A DNA stretch of 64,000 nucleotides from Metabacillus litoralis (GTDB taxonomy: Bacteria; Bacillota; Bacilli; Bacillales; Bacillaceae). Shown one piece after another: positions 1 through 9,222 of the stretch (positions within the stretch are counted from its first letter, which is position 1; every line of letters starts with the position of its first letter). The position numbers and the translations under genes are program-made. The stretch spans positions 62,001 through 126,000 of the forward strand of contig NZ_JAIVKL010000003.1 of the NCBI RefSeq assembly GCF_020524045.1, given 5' to 3'. Under the pieces are notes generated by a model. The model ran no database searches. It saw only the letters and a program-made list of their open reading frames with translations, and was not told the DNA's origin.

Positions 1-2
1 TG

Positions 3-905
3 GACGAAAAAAAGCCAGCATTCTCTTTTAAAGGATATCTCCGTGGAGGTATTACTTTACTAATTATTTTATTAATTCTTATCATAACCTTAACAAATTT
101 ATATATCGTAAAAGAAAATGAGTATAAAGTTGTTCGTCAATTCGGAGAGGTAGTAAGAATAATTGAAGAACCTGGTTTAAATTATAAAATTCCATTCATA
201 CAATCAGTCACAACTCTACCAAAATATCAAATGACTTATAACGTACAAGAAGCAGAGATTAATACGAAAGATAAAAAGCGGCTAATTATCGATAACTATA
301 CGGTTTGGCATATTGAAGATCCTAAACAAATGATTTCTAATGCACGAACAATCGTAAACGCGGAAACAAAAATGGCAGAGTTTGTTTTTTCTACAGTTCG
401 ATCTGAGCTAGGTCAATTAGATTACGATCAAATTATCAATGATGAAAAGTCATCAAGAGGTAGCTTAAATGATAAAGTGACTGATATTGTAAATGAATTA
501 TTAGAAAAAGATGGTTATGGTATAGAAGTTACCGATGTAAGAATGAAACGAACTGATTTACCAGCAGAAAATGAACAATCAGTATTCACTCGAATGATCT
601 CAGAACGCGAATCAACGGCACAAGGCTATTTATCTAAAGGTGATGCCGAAAAGAATAGAATCATTGCTAATACTGACAAAGAAGTAAAAGAAATGTTGGC
701 GGAGGCTAAGGCAGAAGCTGAAATCATCCGAAGTGAAGGGGAAAGTGAAGCTGCGAAACAATATAACACAGCATATTCAAAAGACCCGGAATTTTATGAG
801 TTATTTAGAACTCTCCAATCATATAAACAAACAATTAATGATGAAACAGTATTGATCATACCATTTGATTCTCCATATGCTAACTTACTTAAGGGTAGCG
901 AATAA
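3..905 (+). CDS. hflC: HflC-type SPFH/band-7 membrane protein (5' partial)
   Basis: The frame is open from base 3, so the start codon lies before the window. The visible part begins with a basic segment, then one hydrophobic membrane segment (about residues 20-37), then the SPFH domain with the start motif VKENEYKVVRQFGEV and EPGLNYKIPF. A charged Ala/Glu-rich coiled coil follows (AEAKAEAEIIRSEGESEAAK), and the tail ends in IPFDSPYANLL. This is the HflC pattern: a protein that partners HflK and modulates FtsH proteolysis at the membrane. An ATG at 231 is internal, not the start. hflK presumably lies upstream, out of view. The family is clear; HflC rather than another SPFH member is inferred. 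Confidence 0.85.
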   Translation, partial: DEKKPAFSFKGYLRGGITLLIILLILIITLTNLYIVKENEYKVVRQFGEVVRIIEEPGLNYKIPFIQSVTTLPKYQMTYNVQEAEINTKDKKRLIIDNYTVWHIEDPKQMISNARTIVNAETKMAEFVFSTVRSELGQLDYDQIINDEKSSRGSLNDKVTDIVNELLEKDGYGIEVTDVRMKRTDLPAENEQSVFTRMISERESTAQGYLSKGDAEKNRIIANTDKEVKEMLAEAKAEAEIIRSEGESEAAKQYNTAYSKDPEFYELFRTLQSYKQTINDETVLIIPFDSPYANLLKGSE

Positions 906-913
906 TAACATTT

Positions 914-982
914 GAGAACCACTGTTTTCCTTTCTATTTAGACTCATGATAAAATAGAGAGGGAAGCTTATGGTTCTTTTTT
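914..982 (+). terminator. Putative terminator after hflC
   Basis: Outer arms GAACC / GGTTC and inner arms TTTCTATTT / AAATAGAGA fold into one long interrupted hairpin, followed by a run of six T. It lies 9 bases after the hflC stop. Confidence 0.6.
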
Positions 983-1177
983 ATTGATTGACTCATCAAC
1001 ATAGTTGTACTTATTTCAAATCTGCTTCTCATTTCCCAAGTGATGATCATACAGTATAACCAAAAAATTTCTATAAGGTATAAAGACTTGACTTGGTAGT
1101 AGATTTTTTCCAAGTGAATTTTATCGACAAACTATATTTTTAACATCTTATTACCCTAGTTATTGGAGGATTAAAAA

Positions 1178-3808
1178 TTGACGAAAAAGAAAATTGTTTT
1201 AATTGATGGTAACAGTATTGCTTATAGAGCGTTCTTTGCTCTTCCGTTATTGAATAATGATAAAGGTGTACATACGAATGCAATTTATGGATTCACGATG
1301 ATTCTTATGAAAATTCTTGAGGATGAAAAACCATCACATATGCTTGTTGCTTTTGATGCAGGTAAAACTACATTTAGACACAAAACGTTTCAAGAATATA
1401 AAGGTGGACGACAAAAGACTCCTCCTGAATTATCAGAGCAATTTCCATTTATTCGAGAATTATTGGATGCTTATCAAGTGTCACGTTATGAGCTTGAAAA
1501 TTATGAAGCTGATGATATTATTGGTACGCTTTCTAGACAAGCGGAAAAGGAAGATTATGAAGTTAAAGTGATATCAGGAGACAAGGATTTAACACAATTA
1601 GTAACAAATAAGATAACGGTTGATATTACACGTAAAGGAATTACTGATGTTGATTCGTACACTCCTGATTTTGTTCAAGAGAAATATGGATTAACTCCTG
1701 ACCAAATAATAGACATGAAAGGCTTAATGGGTGATACCTCAGATAATATTCCTGGTGTGCCAGGTGTGGGTGAAAAAACAGCGATTAAGCTTTTAAAGGA
1801 ATTTTCTACATTAGAAAATGTGTTGAATTCTGTTGAACAAGTGAGCGGTAAAAAATTAAAAGAAAAGCTTGAGGAAAATAAAGAGCAAGCATTGATGAGT
1901 AAAGAGCTTGCCACAATTGATTGTGATGCGCCAATTTCGATTGGATTAAGTGAATTAGAATATGAAGGATTTGATCAACAAAAGGTAGCGAATATCTTTA
2001 AAGAACTAGGCTTTAATTCATTATTAGATAAAGTTGGCGAAGAAGCAGAGCAAGAAGTAGCGGTAGATGAAATTAGTTTTAGCCATGTGACAGATTTTAC
2101 GGATGAAGTGTTAACAGAGGAATGCGTACTTTTTGTTGAAGTACTTGAAGAAAGCTACCATCAAGCTGATATTATAGGACTATCCATCGTAAATAAAAAT
2201 GGTTTATTTTATGTACCTGCCGATAGTGCATTATCATCTGAAACGTTTAAAAATTGGGCTGAAGATGAGTCAAATAAGAAAATTGTTTATGATGGAAAGA
2301 AAACAACTGTTGCATTAAAATGGAAAGATATTTCATTAAAAGGAATTACTTTTGATGTACTCATCGCTGCTTATTTACTTAATCCTTCAGCAACTTTTGA
2401 AGATGTTTCAAGTGTTGCAAAGACAAACGGATTAACAATAGTTGGATCAGATGAAAGTGTTTATGGCAAAGGAGCAAAACGATCGATTCCTAGTGTTGAG
2501 AATTTAAGTGAGCACATTGTTAGAAAAGGACAAGCACTTTTTGATTTGAAAGAAAAGTTAGAAGAACAATTAGCTGACAATGATCAATCTTCATTGCTTT
2601 ATGACTTAGAAATGCCACTATCTCTTATTCTTGCTGAAATGGAAGCAACAGGCGTGAAGGTAGATGTAGAACAGTTAAAAGCTATGGGGAAAAATCTTGC
2701 TGAAAAATTAACATCGCTTGAAGAAAAAATATTTGAGCATGCTGGTGAATCTTTTAATATTAATTCTCCAAAGCAATTAGGTGTTGTCTTATTTGAAAAA
2801 TTAGGTTTACCTGCAATGAAGAAAACAAAAACAGGGTACTCAACTTCAGCAGATGTTTTGGAGAAACTTGAAGAAAAACATGAAATTGTAAAAGAAATTC
2901 TTCACTATCGTCAACTAGGTAAGTTGCAATCAACTTATATTGAAGGATTATTAAAGGTTGTTCATGAAGATACCCATAAAATTCATACACGCTTTAACCA
3001 AGTGCTAACAACAACAGGAAGACTAAGTTCAATCGATCCAAATCTTCAAAATATTCCTATTCGCCTTGAAGAGGGGCGTAAGATAAGGCAAGCGTTTGTT
3101 CCATCAAATAAGGATTGGGTTATCTTTGCTGCAGACTATTCTCAAATTGAATTAAGAGTTTTAGCTCATATAGCTAATGATCAAAATCTTGTGGATGCTT
3201 TTAGAAATGATCTAGATATTCATACAAAAACAGCGATGGATGTATTTCATGTGGAGCAGGAAGAAGTGACTTCTAACATGAGAAGGCAAGCCAAAGCAGT
3301 CAACTTCGGAATAGTTTATGGAATTAGTGATTATGGACTTTCGCAAAATCTTGGAATTACCCGTAAGGAAGCAGGAGAGTTTATTAAAAGGTATTTAGAA
3401 ACTTTTGTTGGTGTTCAAGAATATATGGATGATATTGTTGCAGATGCAAGAGGGAAGGGCTATGTTAAAACTTTACTACACAGAAGAAGGTATATTCCAG
3501 AACTCACAAGTCGGAATTTTAATATTAGAAGCTTTGCTGAAAGAACGGCTATGAATACGCCAATTCAAGGTAGTGCAGCTGATATTATTAAAAAGGCTAT
3601 GATTGATATGGCGGATCGGCTTAAAGTAGAAAAACTTCAAACGAAATTATTACTACAAGTACATGATGAATTAATCTTTGAAGCTCCAAAGAATGAAATA
3701 GCCATTCTTGAAAAAATCGTTCCAGAAGTAATGGAGAATGCTGTGGAGTTAAATGTTCCATTAAAGGTCGATTATTCATTTGGTGATTCTTGGTATGATG
3801 CTAAATAA
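1178..3808 (+). CDS. polA: DNA polymerase I
   Basis: 876 residues, normal for Bacillus Pol I. It fills gaps, removes RNA primers and completes repair. The N-terminal 5'-3' exonuclease domain (about 1-290) starts KIVLIDGNSIAYRAFFALP. The middle 3'-5' exonuclease-like domain lacks the DxE metal motif: the expected position reads LFVEVLEE, so proofreading should be absent, as in other Bacillus Pol I. The polymerase domain carries motif A (DYSQIELR from about 653), motif B (RRQAKAVNFGIVYG from about 702) and motif C (HDE at 829-831). The start is TTG, with GGAGGA at 1165-1170 placed 7 bases before it. The position next to mutM matches B. subtilis. Confidence 0.98.
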   Translation: MTKKKIVLIDGNSIAYRAFFALPLLNNDKGVHTNAIYGFTMILMKILEDEKPSHMLVAFDAGKTTFRHKTFQEYKGGRQKTPPELSEQFPFIRELLDAYQVSRYELENYEADDIIGTLSRQAEKEDYEVKVISGDKDLTQLVTNKITVDITRKGITDVDSYTPDFVQEKYGLTPDQIIDMKGLMGDTSDNIPGVPGVGEKTAIKLLKEFSTLENVLNSVEQVSGKKLKEKLEENKEQALMSKELATIDCDAPISIGLSELEYEGFDQQKVANIFKELGFNSLLDKVGEEAEQEVAVDEISFSHVTDFTDEVLTEECVLFVEVLEESYHQADIIGLSIVNKNGLFYVPADSALSSETFKNWAEDESNKKIVYDGKKTTVALKWKDISLKGITFDVLIAAYLLNPSATFEDVSSVAKTNGLTIVGSDESVYGKGAKRSIPSVENLSEHIVRKGQALFDLKEKLEEQLADNDQSSLLYDLEMPLSLILAEMEATGVKVDVEQLKAMGKNLAEKLTSLEEKIFEHAGESFNINSPKQLGVVLFEKLGLPAMKKTKTGYSTSADVLEKLEEKHEIVKEILHYRQLGKLQSTYIEGLLKVVHEDTHKIHTRFNQVLTTTGRLSSIDPNLQNIPIRLEEGRKIRQAFVPSNKDWVIFAADYSQIELRVLAHIANDQNLVDAFRNDLDIHTKTAMDVFHVEQEEVTSNMRRQAKAVNFGIVYGISDYGLSQNLGITRKEAGEFIKRYLETFVGVQEYMDDIVADARGKGYVKTLLHRRRYIPELTSRNFNIRSFAERTAMNTPIQGSAADIIKKAMIDMADRLKVEKLQTKLLLQVHDELIFEAPKNEIAILEKIVPEVMENAVELNVPLKVDYSFGDSWYDAK

Positions 3809-3826
3809 TTGAATGTAATCAATGAT

Positions 3827-3868
3827 AAGGGGGGCTGTATTTCTGGAATAAAAACGATATCCCCCCTT
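3827..3868 (+). terminator. G/C-rich hairpin after polA
   Basis: AAGGGGGG (3827-3834) pairs with CCCCCCTT (3861-3868) over a 26-base loop. A T-run follows only 13 bases later, so this is a possible but imperfect intrinsic terminator. Confidence 0.45.
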
Positions 3869-4032
3869 GGTGAGTTCTCTTTTTTTACGATGGTGAATCA
3901 AATGGCGTCATCACAGGAGACCTCACAGTAAGCATCTCATCACGTTCTTTGTACGTCTTAAGTAGAGAAGACTTAACTTGAGAAGAAATCAACAGGTGCT
4001 TATAACAGAGCTTAATAAAAGGATGTGTTTCT

Positions 4033-4857
4033 ATGCCAGAGCTACCAGAGGTTGAAACTGTTCGACGAACCTTACTTCAGCTTGTTAAAGGAAAAACAAT
4101 TAAAAAAGTTACATTACATTGGCCGAAGATGATTAAAAAGCCAGAAGATCCAGAACAATTTGTTGATGCTTTAATTGGACAAACGATCCATGATGTTAAT
4201 CGTAGAGGGAAATTCTTAAAGTTTATTTTAGACGATTATGTACTTGTTTCTCATTTGCGCATGGAAGGTAGATACGGATTGTATGAACAGAATGAAGAGT
4301 ATGATAAGCATACACATGCTATCTTTTCATTTACTGATAAAACAGAACTACGATATCGAGATGTACGTAAATTCGGAACCATGCACTTATTTAAAAAGGG
4401 CTTAGAAGAAAAAGAACTACCACTATCGCAGTTAGGACCAGAACCATTTTCAGAAATATTTACATCTACCTATTTGGAAGAAAGATTAAAGAAAACAACA
4501 AGAAAAGTTAAATCAGCTTTGTTGGATCAAATAATCGTTGTGGGACTTGGGAATATCTATGTTGATGAGGCTCTATTTCGATCAGGGATACATCCAGAAC
4601 GAATAGCAAATACATTAACGAAAAAAGAGTATAAACTTTTACATAAAGAAATTATTTTAACCTTAGAAGAAGCTGTTGCACAAGGTGGAAGCACCGTACG
4701 CTCCTATGTTAATACACAGGGTGAAATCGGTATGTTTCAATTACAACTATTTGTATATGGCAGAACAAATGAGCCTTGTAAAAGGTGCGAAACACCACTT
4801 ACAAAAACTGTAGTAGGTGGAAGAGGTACTCATTTTTGTAGCAAGTGTCAGAGCTAA
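4033..4857 (+). CDS. mutM: Formamidopyrimidine-DNA glycosylase
   Basis: 274 residues. It excises 8-oxoguanine and other oxidised purines, then nicks the abasic site. After Met the protein starts with the catalytic PELPEVETVRR (Pro2 nucleophile, Glu3). The helix-two-turn-helix region contains the conserved LLDQ and GLGNIYVDEALF. The C-terminal zinc finger has Cys249, Cys252, Cys269 and Cys272. The ATG follows a modest AAAAGGA ribosome site. It sits between polA and ytaF as in Bacillus repair clusters. No missing key residue was seen. Confidence 0.98.
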   Translation: MPELPEVETVRRTLLQLVKGKTIKKVTLHWPKMIKKPEDPEQFVDALIGQTIHDVNRRGKFLKFILDDYVLVSHLRMEGRYGLYEQNEEYDKHTHAIFSFTDKTELRYRDVRKFGTMHLFKKGLEEKELPLSQLGPEPFSEIFTSTYLEERLKKTTRKVKSALLDQIIVVGLGNIYVDEALFRSGIHPERIANTLTKKEYKLLHKEIILTLEEAVAQGGSTVRSYVNTQGEIGMFQLQLFVYGRTNEPCKRCETPLTKTVVGGRGTHFCSKCQS

Positions 4858-4870
4858 ATAACTAATTTTA

Positions 4871-4912
4871 GGAAGGTAAGAGGCATTTTTGTGCTTTTTA
4901 CCTTTTTTATTT
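4871..4912 (+). terminator. mutM: Terminator after mutM
   Basis: AAGGTAAGAGGC pairs with GCTTTTTACCTT (two G-U pairs), followed by T-rich sequence. Confidence 0.7.
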
Positions 4913-5057
4913 TGGAACTAATCAGAAGACACTAGATTTCTTAGGGTGTTTGAGCAGGATCATGAAGTTACAGAAACTTAAGGAATTTGTTAGATGAAAT
5001 CTTTTATCAGGAGCGTTATGGTACAACTTCCTTCCTAACAACTTATAAAATTCATTA

Positions 5058-5209
5058 AAGCTGTTTTCTCAAATCTTGTTTTTTTAATACTTGAAGGAAA
5101 CGGTACTTTATAAAAACTAGTGGCATCTGAATAGTACCTTTTATGCGGTGAAAACACAGTTTATAACAGAGAATTAGGTCATTTAGCAACAATTTTTCAG
5201 AAAGGAGTC
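5058..5209 (+). mobile_element. F1-type MITE, decayed copy a
   Basis: The left end GCTGTTTTCTCAAATCTTG, the internal TAGTGGCATC and the right end AGCAACAATTTTTCAG..GGAGTC match the F1 consensus seen best at 9626-9787. The flanking 8-mers TTCATTAA and TTACATAA match 6 of 8, consistent with an old insertion. It lies between mutM and ytaF and has no coding capacity. Confidence 0.7.
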
Positions 5210-5379
5210 TTACATAAAGACAGTTGTCGATTTAATGATGATTTTTTTAGTTACTATTTAAACAAAGTTGAGCATAAAGATATCCATAAACTTCTTCAAT
5301 GAAAATAAAACCTTCTTTAACATTATATAGGCTATTATCATACACTATGTTAGCAATTAGAAGGAAGGGGCTAGGCTTT

Positions 5380-6024
5380 ATGGTTCAGTATGTATCATTA
5401 TTGTTGTTAGCATTTGCAGTAAGCTTAGATAGCTTTTCAGTAGGGTTTACGTATGGCATGAGAAAAATGAGGATTCCATTTAAATCAATTATCGTGATTG
5501 CCTGTTGTTCTGCAGCAACCATGCTTGGAGCAATGTTAGTTGGTGATTTACTAACAAAGATTTTTCCTGTTTATATAACAGAACGGCTTGGCGGACTTAT
5601 TTTAGTCCTTATCGGTGCTTGGGTTTTATATCAATTTTTTCGGCCCGCAAAAGATTGTTCAGGAGAAGAAGAAGGAAATGAAGAAAAAACATTAATTAAC
5701 TTTGAGATAAAAACACTTGGAATTGTAATAAATATTCTAAGAAAGCCGATGTCTGCAGACATTGATAAATCTGGAACAATAACTGGTATTGAGGCCTTCT
5801 TACTAGGTTTTGCTTTATCCTTAGATGCATTAGGAGCTGGTATAGGTGCATCTTTATTAGGATATTCTCCAATTATAATGAGCATCCTTGTCGCTTGTAT
5901 GAGTTCATTGTTTGTTTCCATAGGTATTCGATCAGGAAATATCTTATCAAGATTTAGTTGGATGGACAAATTTTCTTGCCTCCCGGGTATCATTCTCATT
6001 ATGATAGGGATATGGAAAATTTAA
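5380..6024 (+). CDS. ytaF: Sporulation membrane protein YtaF (MntP-like fold)
   Basis: 214 residues from ATG 5380, which has AAGGAAGGGG at 5361-5370. An upstream in-frame ATG at 5299 lacks a ribosome site and would add a non-hydrophobic extension. The protein has two similar halves, each with LAFAVSLDSFSVGFTYG / LGFALSLDALGAGIGAS motifs, the acidic intramembrane signature of the MntP/YtaF exporter superfamily, with about six membrane segments and a charged central loop (about residues 88-130). YtaF is known from sporulating Bacillus; its substrate is not established. It is likely co-transcribed with coaE, whose start lies 22 bases after the stop. Confidence 0.9.
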   Translation: MVQYVSLLLLAFAVSLDSFSVGFTYGMRKMRIPFKSIIVIACCSAATMLGAMLVGDLLTKIFPVYITERLGGLILVLIGAWVLYQFFRPAKDCSGEEEGNEEKTLINFEIKTLGIVINILRKPMSADIDKSGTITGIEAFLLGFALSLDALGAGIGASLLGYSPIIMSILVACMSSLFVSIGIRSGNILSRFSWMDKFSCLPGIILIMIGIWKI

Positions 6025-6046
6025 GTACGTACTGGAGGAAAAGTCT

Positions 6047-6649
6047 GTGACGATTGTTATTGGTTTAACTGGTGGAATTGCAAGTGGAAAAAGTACAGTG
6101 TCTAGCATGCTAAGAGAAAAGAGAATTTGTGTCATTGATGCTGATCACATTGCAAGATTTGTTGTAGAGGTTGGAGCACCTGCGTATAACCAAATTGTCC
6201 AAGAGTTTGGTGAAGGTATCTTAAAAGAAGATAAAACAATAAACCGTGAAAAGCTTGGAGAAATTATTTTTTCAGATAATAAGCAACGTGAAAAATTAAA
6301 TAAGATTGTACATCCAGCAGTTAGGAAAGAAATGTTAACACAAGTTGAAGAAGAAAAAAGGAAGCAAGCTCATGCTGTGGTATTAGATATCCCTTTATTA
6401 TTTGAAAGTAAACTAACCTATATGGTCGATACTATTTTACTTGTTTATGTTGATCGAAAAACACAGATTAAACGATTAATGGAGCGTAACGATTACACTG
6501 AGAAAGAGGCTGAAATGAGAATCAAATCACAATTGCCTCTAGATGATAAACGTAAACTTGCCGATCATATTATTGATAATAATGGAACTTTAGAAGAAAC
6601 AACCCTTCAGTTAAATAAGTTATTGAACAAAGTGCTTTCAACCAGGTGA
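6047..6649 (+). CDS. coaE: Dephospho-CoA kinase
   Basis: 200 residues. It catalyses the last step of coenzyme A synthesis, phosphorylating the 3'-hydroxyl of dephospho-CoA. The P-loop GLTGGIASGKST occupies residues 6-17, DADHIAR follows, and IPLLFESKL and the LID-like RNDYTEKEAEMRI complete the family pattern. The start is GTG with TGGAGGA 8 to 10 bases upstream. It sits directly after ytaF, as in B. subtilis. Confidence 0.97.
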   Translation: MTIVIGLTGGIASGKSTVSSMLREKRICVIDADHIARFVVEVGAPAYNQIVQEFGEGILKEDKTINREKLGEIIFSDNKQREKLNKIVHPAVRKEMLTQVEEEKRKQAHAVVLDIPLLFESKLTYMVDTILLVYVDRKTQIKRLMERNDYTEKEAEMRIKSQLPLDDKRKLADHIIDNNGTLEETTLQLNKLLNKVLSTR

Positions 6650-6787
6650 TGATTGTCATAAATGATGTTATGTATTTTGGGACCTGTTACATGCTACATA
6701 TGCAAGTGAATAGCACGTCCCTTGTTAATCGATAATTAACAACAAGTTATGTTAAGAGGTTGGAACATAAGTATGTAAGTTAATGAT

Positions 6788-6846
6788 AAACCCGAATTAT
6801 TAGGTGATATGTCAAGTAAACATTCGCCTAATAGTTCGGGTTTTTA
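6788..6846 (+). terminator. Strong terminator after coaE
   Basis: AACCCGAATTATTAGG pairs with CCTAATAGTTCGGGTT, followed by a T-run. The stem is about 16 bp. It ends the ytaF-coaE unit. Confidence 0.9.
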
Positions 6847-6899
6847 TTTGCCGTCTTCAATAGCTTTGTGATTTTAAATACTATTTTTAAGAACTTAGT

Positions 6900-7026
6900 G
6901 GAATGGAGCGGAAGACACTAGGGCACCTACGGGAAATGAGGAAAGGCTGAGACCCCGCAGGCTTGCCGAGGAGGCGCAGATTCCTCCCCGTGGAAAGCGA
7001 GTGTCTGCAGCGCAATGGAACGAACC
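6900..7026. repeat. GC-rich foldable repeat, variant F2-c
   Basis: This GC-rich island in AT-rich surroundings shares GACCCCGCAGGC, GCCGAGGAGGC and GGAAAGCGA with the cores of the F2 elements at 14384 and 37987. Its outer helix is AGACACT / AGTGTCT. It lacks the GGCT-type ends of F2, so it is either a different subfamily or a copy that lost its ends. Similar repeats are, from memory, widespread in Bacillus intergenic regions. The antisense open frame over it is not a gene. Confidence 0.75.
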
Positions 7027-7143
7027 TGTTTCTTTCAGCTTAACTGATTTAGATTTATTCATCTTTATGTATGTTTTCTTAAATTGTGTCCCAGACTCAT
7101 TTTTTTGAATATAAACAAGAAAATCATCGCATATCTCGATATA

Positions 7144-7187
7144 TGTGTTATACTTAATAAGAAAATAATTGTTAATAGTATAACGTA
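7144..7187 (+). promoter_or_regulatory. gapB promoter with CcpN-like operators
   Basis: TGTGTTATACT (7144-7154) fits the CcpN consensus TRTGHYATAYW at every position and overlaps a TATACT -10 box. A second, inverted 10/11 match (AGTATAACGTA, 7177-7187) lies just downstream. CcpN represses gapB under glycolytic conditions in B. subtilis; its use here is inferred. The -35 region is weak. Confidence 0.6.
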
Positions 7188-7206
7188 TATAAGTGAGAGG
7201 GGTAAT

Positions 7207-8238
7207 ATGATGAGAGCCAATATTGCAATAAATGGTTTTGGTCGTATTGGGAGAATGGTCTTTCGTAATGCAATGATGCAAGGTTTGAATATAAAAGTAA
7301 TAAATGCAAGTTATCCACCAGAAACACTTGCACATTTAATTAAGTATGACACAAATCATGGAAGATTTGATGGCAGTGTACTTGTAGAAAATAATCACTT
7401 AATTGTAAACGGTAACAAAGTGACTCTTATTAATGAAAGAAATCCTGAAAATCTCCCTTGGGAAAAATTAGGTATTGATATTGTAATCGAAGCTACAGGG
7501 AAATTTAATCATAGAGAAAAAGCAATTCTTCATATTTCAGCTGGTGCAAAAAAGGTGATTTTAACTGCACCGGGTAAGAAAGAAGATTTAACTGTCGTTA
7601 TGGGGGTAAATGAAGATATCTATAATGCAGATCATCATCATATTATTTCTAATGCATCATGTACCACTAATTGCTTAGCTCCTGTAATGAAAGTACTCGA
7701 TGAAAATTTTAAAGTAAAAAATGGATTGATGACAACTGTTCACGCTTATACAAATGATCAAAACAATATTGATAACCCTCATAAAGATTTGAGGAGAGCA
7801 AGAGCCTGTGGGCAATCAATTATTCCTACAACAACAGGAGCTGCAAAAGCACTAGAATTGGTGTTACCTCATCTAAAGGGAAAGCTACATGGAATGGCAT
7901 TACGGGTTCCTACACCAAATGTATCATTAGTTGATTTAGTCGTCGATGTAGAAAGAGCAGTTTCAGTTGAAGAGGTAAATAGTGTTTTTCAACATGCGGC
8001 AAAAGGTGATCTAAAAGGGATTATCGAGTTTACAACTGAACCATTAGTGTCAATTGATTTTAATACAAATCCCAATTCAGCAATAATTGATGGTCTCTCT
8101 ACAATGGTAATGGAAAAGCATAAAATTAAAGTTTTAGCTTGGTACGATAATGAATGGGGCTATTCATGCAGAGTAACTGATCTTACACAAATGATTGAGA
8201 ATAAAATGAGTCATATGTTGGAAATTTCAAGAAGATAA
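7207..8238 (+). CDS. gapB: Glyceraldehyde-3-phosphate dehydrogenase, gluconeogenic type
   Basis: 343 residues from ATG 7207 (ATG 7210 is also possible), following GAGAGGGG. The longer open frame from 7084 is non-homologous. The Rossmann motif INGFGRIGRMVFR is at the N-terminus, the catalytic Cys152 lies in SNASCTTNC, and the C-terminal WYDNEWGYSCR is intact. The locus between coaE and speD and the sequence resemble B. subtilis GapB, the NADP-preferring enzyme used in gluconeogenesis, rather than glycolytic GapA. ASYPPETLAHL follows the cofactor domain as in GapB. Cofactor choice is inferred from the family. Confidence 0.93.
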   Translation: MMRANIAINGFGRIGRMVFRNAMMQGLNIKVINASYPPETLAHLIKYDTNHGRFDGSVLVENNHLIVNGNKVTLINERNPENLPWEKLGIDIVIEATGKFNHREKAILHISAGAKKVILTAPGKKEDLTVVMGVNEDIYNADHHHIISNASCTTNCLAPVMKVLDENFKVKNGLMTTVHAYTNDQNNIDNPHKDLRRARACGQSIIPTTTGAAKALELVLPHLKGKLHGMALRVPTPNVSLVDLVVDVERAVSVEEVNSVFQHAAKGDLKGIIEFTTEPLVSIDFNTNPNSAIIDGLSTMVMEKHKIKVLAWYDNEWGYSCRVTDLTQMIENKMSHMLEISRR

Positions 8239-8368
8239 TTTATTACATCCTTTTAGTGTGGTACTGCTGCTTCGATCAGAGACTATTATGCTCCGCAAGC
8301 TGTATCACCATTTGAAAAGGACGCCTCATGCTGTAACGATGGATGAGTGACTAAGTTTATAGTGTAAT

Positions 8369-8414
8369 CCGCACACCTAGTGATGAGAAAATCACAACGT
8401 TGTGCGGTTTTTTA
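8369..8414 (+). terminator. Terminator after gapB
   Basis: CCGCACA pairs with TGTGCGG, with an inner TGAT/ATCA helix, followed by TTTTTT. Confidence 0.85.
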
Positions 8415-8514
8415 TTGTGGTTTTATCATGGAATATTATATAAGGAAATGAGGAAAATATAAAAGGAATTCCCCTTGACCTTTTACGAATAACAAATTTT
8501 TTTGAAAAAGTTTG

Positions 8515-8543
8515 TTGCAAAACATATATAAACAAAGTATACT
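8515..8543 (+). promoter_or_regulatory. SigA promoter of speD
   Basis: TTGCAA and TATACT are separated by exactly 17 bases. This puts transcription start near 8550 and gives a leader of about 147 bases. Confidence 0.8.
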
Positions 8544-8549
8544 ATTTTT

Positions 8550-8696
8550 CGTGAACTTCTTATGAAAAGCCAAGGTGTTAAAGGCTACTTAAAGGGTTAG
8601 GACCTCTCTGGACTAACTTTCCCCCGTGGTAGTTACACATATACCATTAAGCAGAGAATTCATGTAAAAAAATAGTTAAAGGGGGATCCATTAAAT
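8550..8696 (+). promoter_or_regulatory. Long structured 5' leader of speD
   Basis: A leader this long is unusual before a 126-codon gene. It contains a hairpin with arms GTTAG / CTAAC (8597-8618), a C-rich unpaired stretch (TTTCCCCC) and repeated GTTAC/TACC segments, but no terminator. I do not recognise a known riboswitch class. Control by SAM or polyamines is a guess from the gene it precedes. Confidence 0.45.
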
Positions 8697-9077
8697 ATGG
8701 AAACAATGGGTAGACACGTTATCTCAGAATTATGGGGTTGCGATTTTGATAAGTTAAATGATATGGATTACATTGAAAAAACATTTGTGAATGCGGCTTT
8801 AAAGTCTGGTGCAGAAATTAGAGAGGTTGCTTTTCATAAGTTTGCTCCACAGGGAGTGAGCGGAGTAGTTATTATTTCTGAATCTCACCTAACAATTCAC
8901 AGCTTTCCTGAGCATGGTTATGCAAGTATTGATGTTTATACATGTGGAGATTTAAATCCTAATATTGCTGCAGATCATATTGCTGAATCTTTAGGTGCTC
9001 AAACTCGTGAGAATATCGAGATTCCTAGAGGAATGGGGCCTGTTCAAATTAAGCAAGCTCAAGCAAAAGTTCTTTAA
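8697..9077 (+). CDS. speD: S-adenosylmethionine decarboxylase proenzyme
   Basis: 126 residues, the prokaryotic class 1B size. It makes decarboxylated SAM, the aminopropyl donor for spermidine. Self-cleavage between Glu62 and Ser63 in [13 protein letters not shown] makes the pyruvoyl cofactor. The conserved catalytic His68 and Cys83 region ([10 protein letters not shown]) is present. A strong AAAGGGGGA ribosome site precedes the ATG. It is monocistronic by the look of the flanking terminator and promoter. Confidence 0.97.
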   Translation: METMGRHVISELWGCDFDKLNDMDYIEKTFVNAALKSGAEIREVAFHKFAPQGVSGVVIISESHLTIHSFPEHGYASIDVYTCGDLNPNIAADHIAESLGAQTRENIEIPRGMGPVQIKQAQAKVL

Positions 9078-9222
9078 TTTTCGATTGAAATTGAACAATT
9101 CGTTAAGAGGTGTGGATTATTTAATCCCCACCTCTTTTTATTATTGCAAAATTTCAGTATGATAGTAGATAGAATAACTTTCGACACTAAAAGTAAAATA
9201 TAAGCTAAAGGGGATAAAAATA

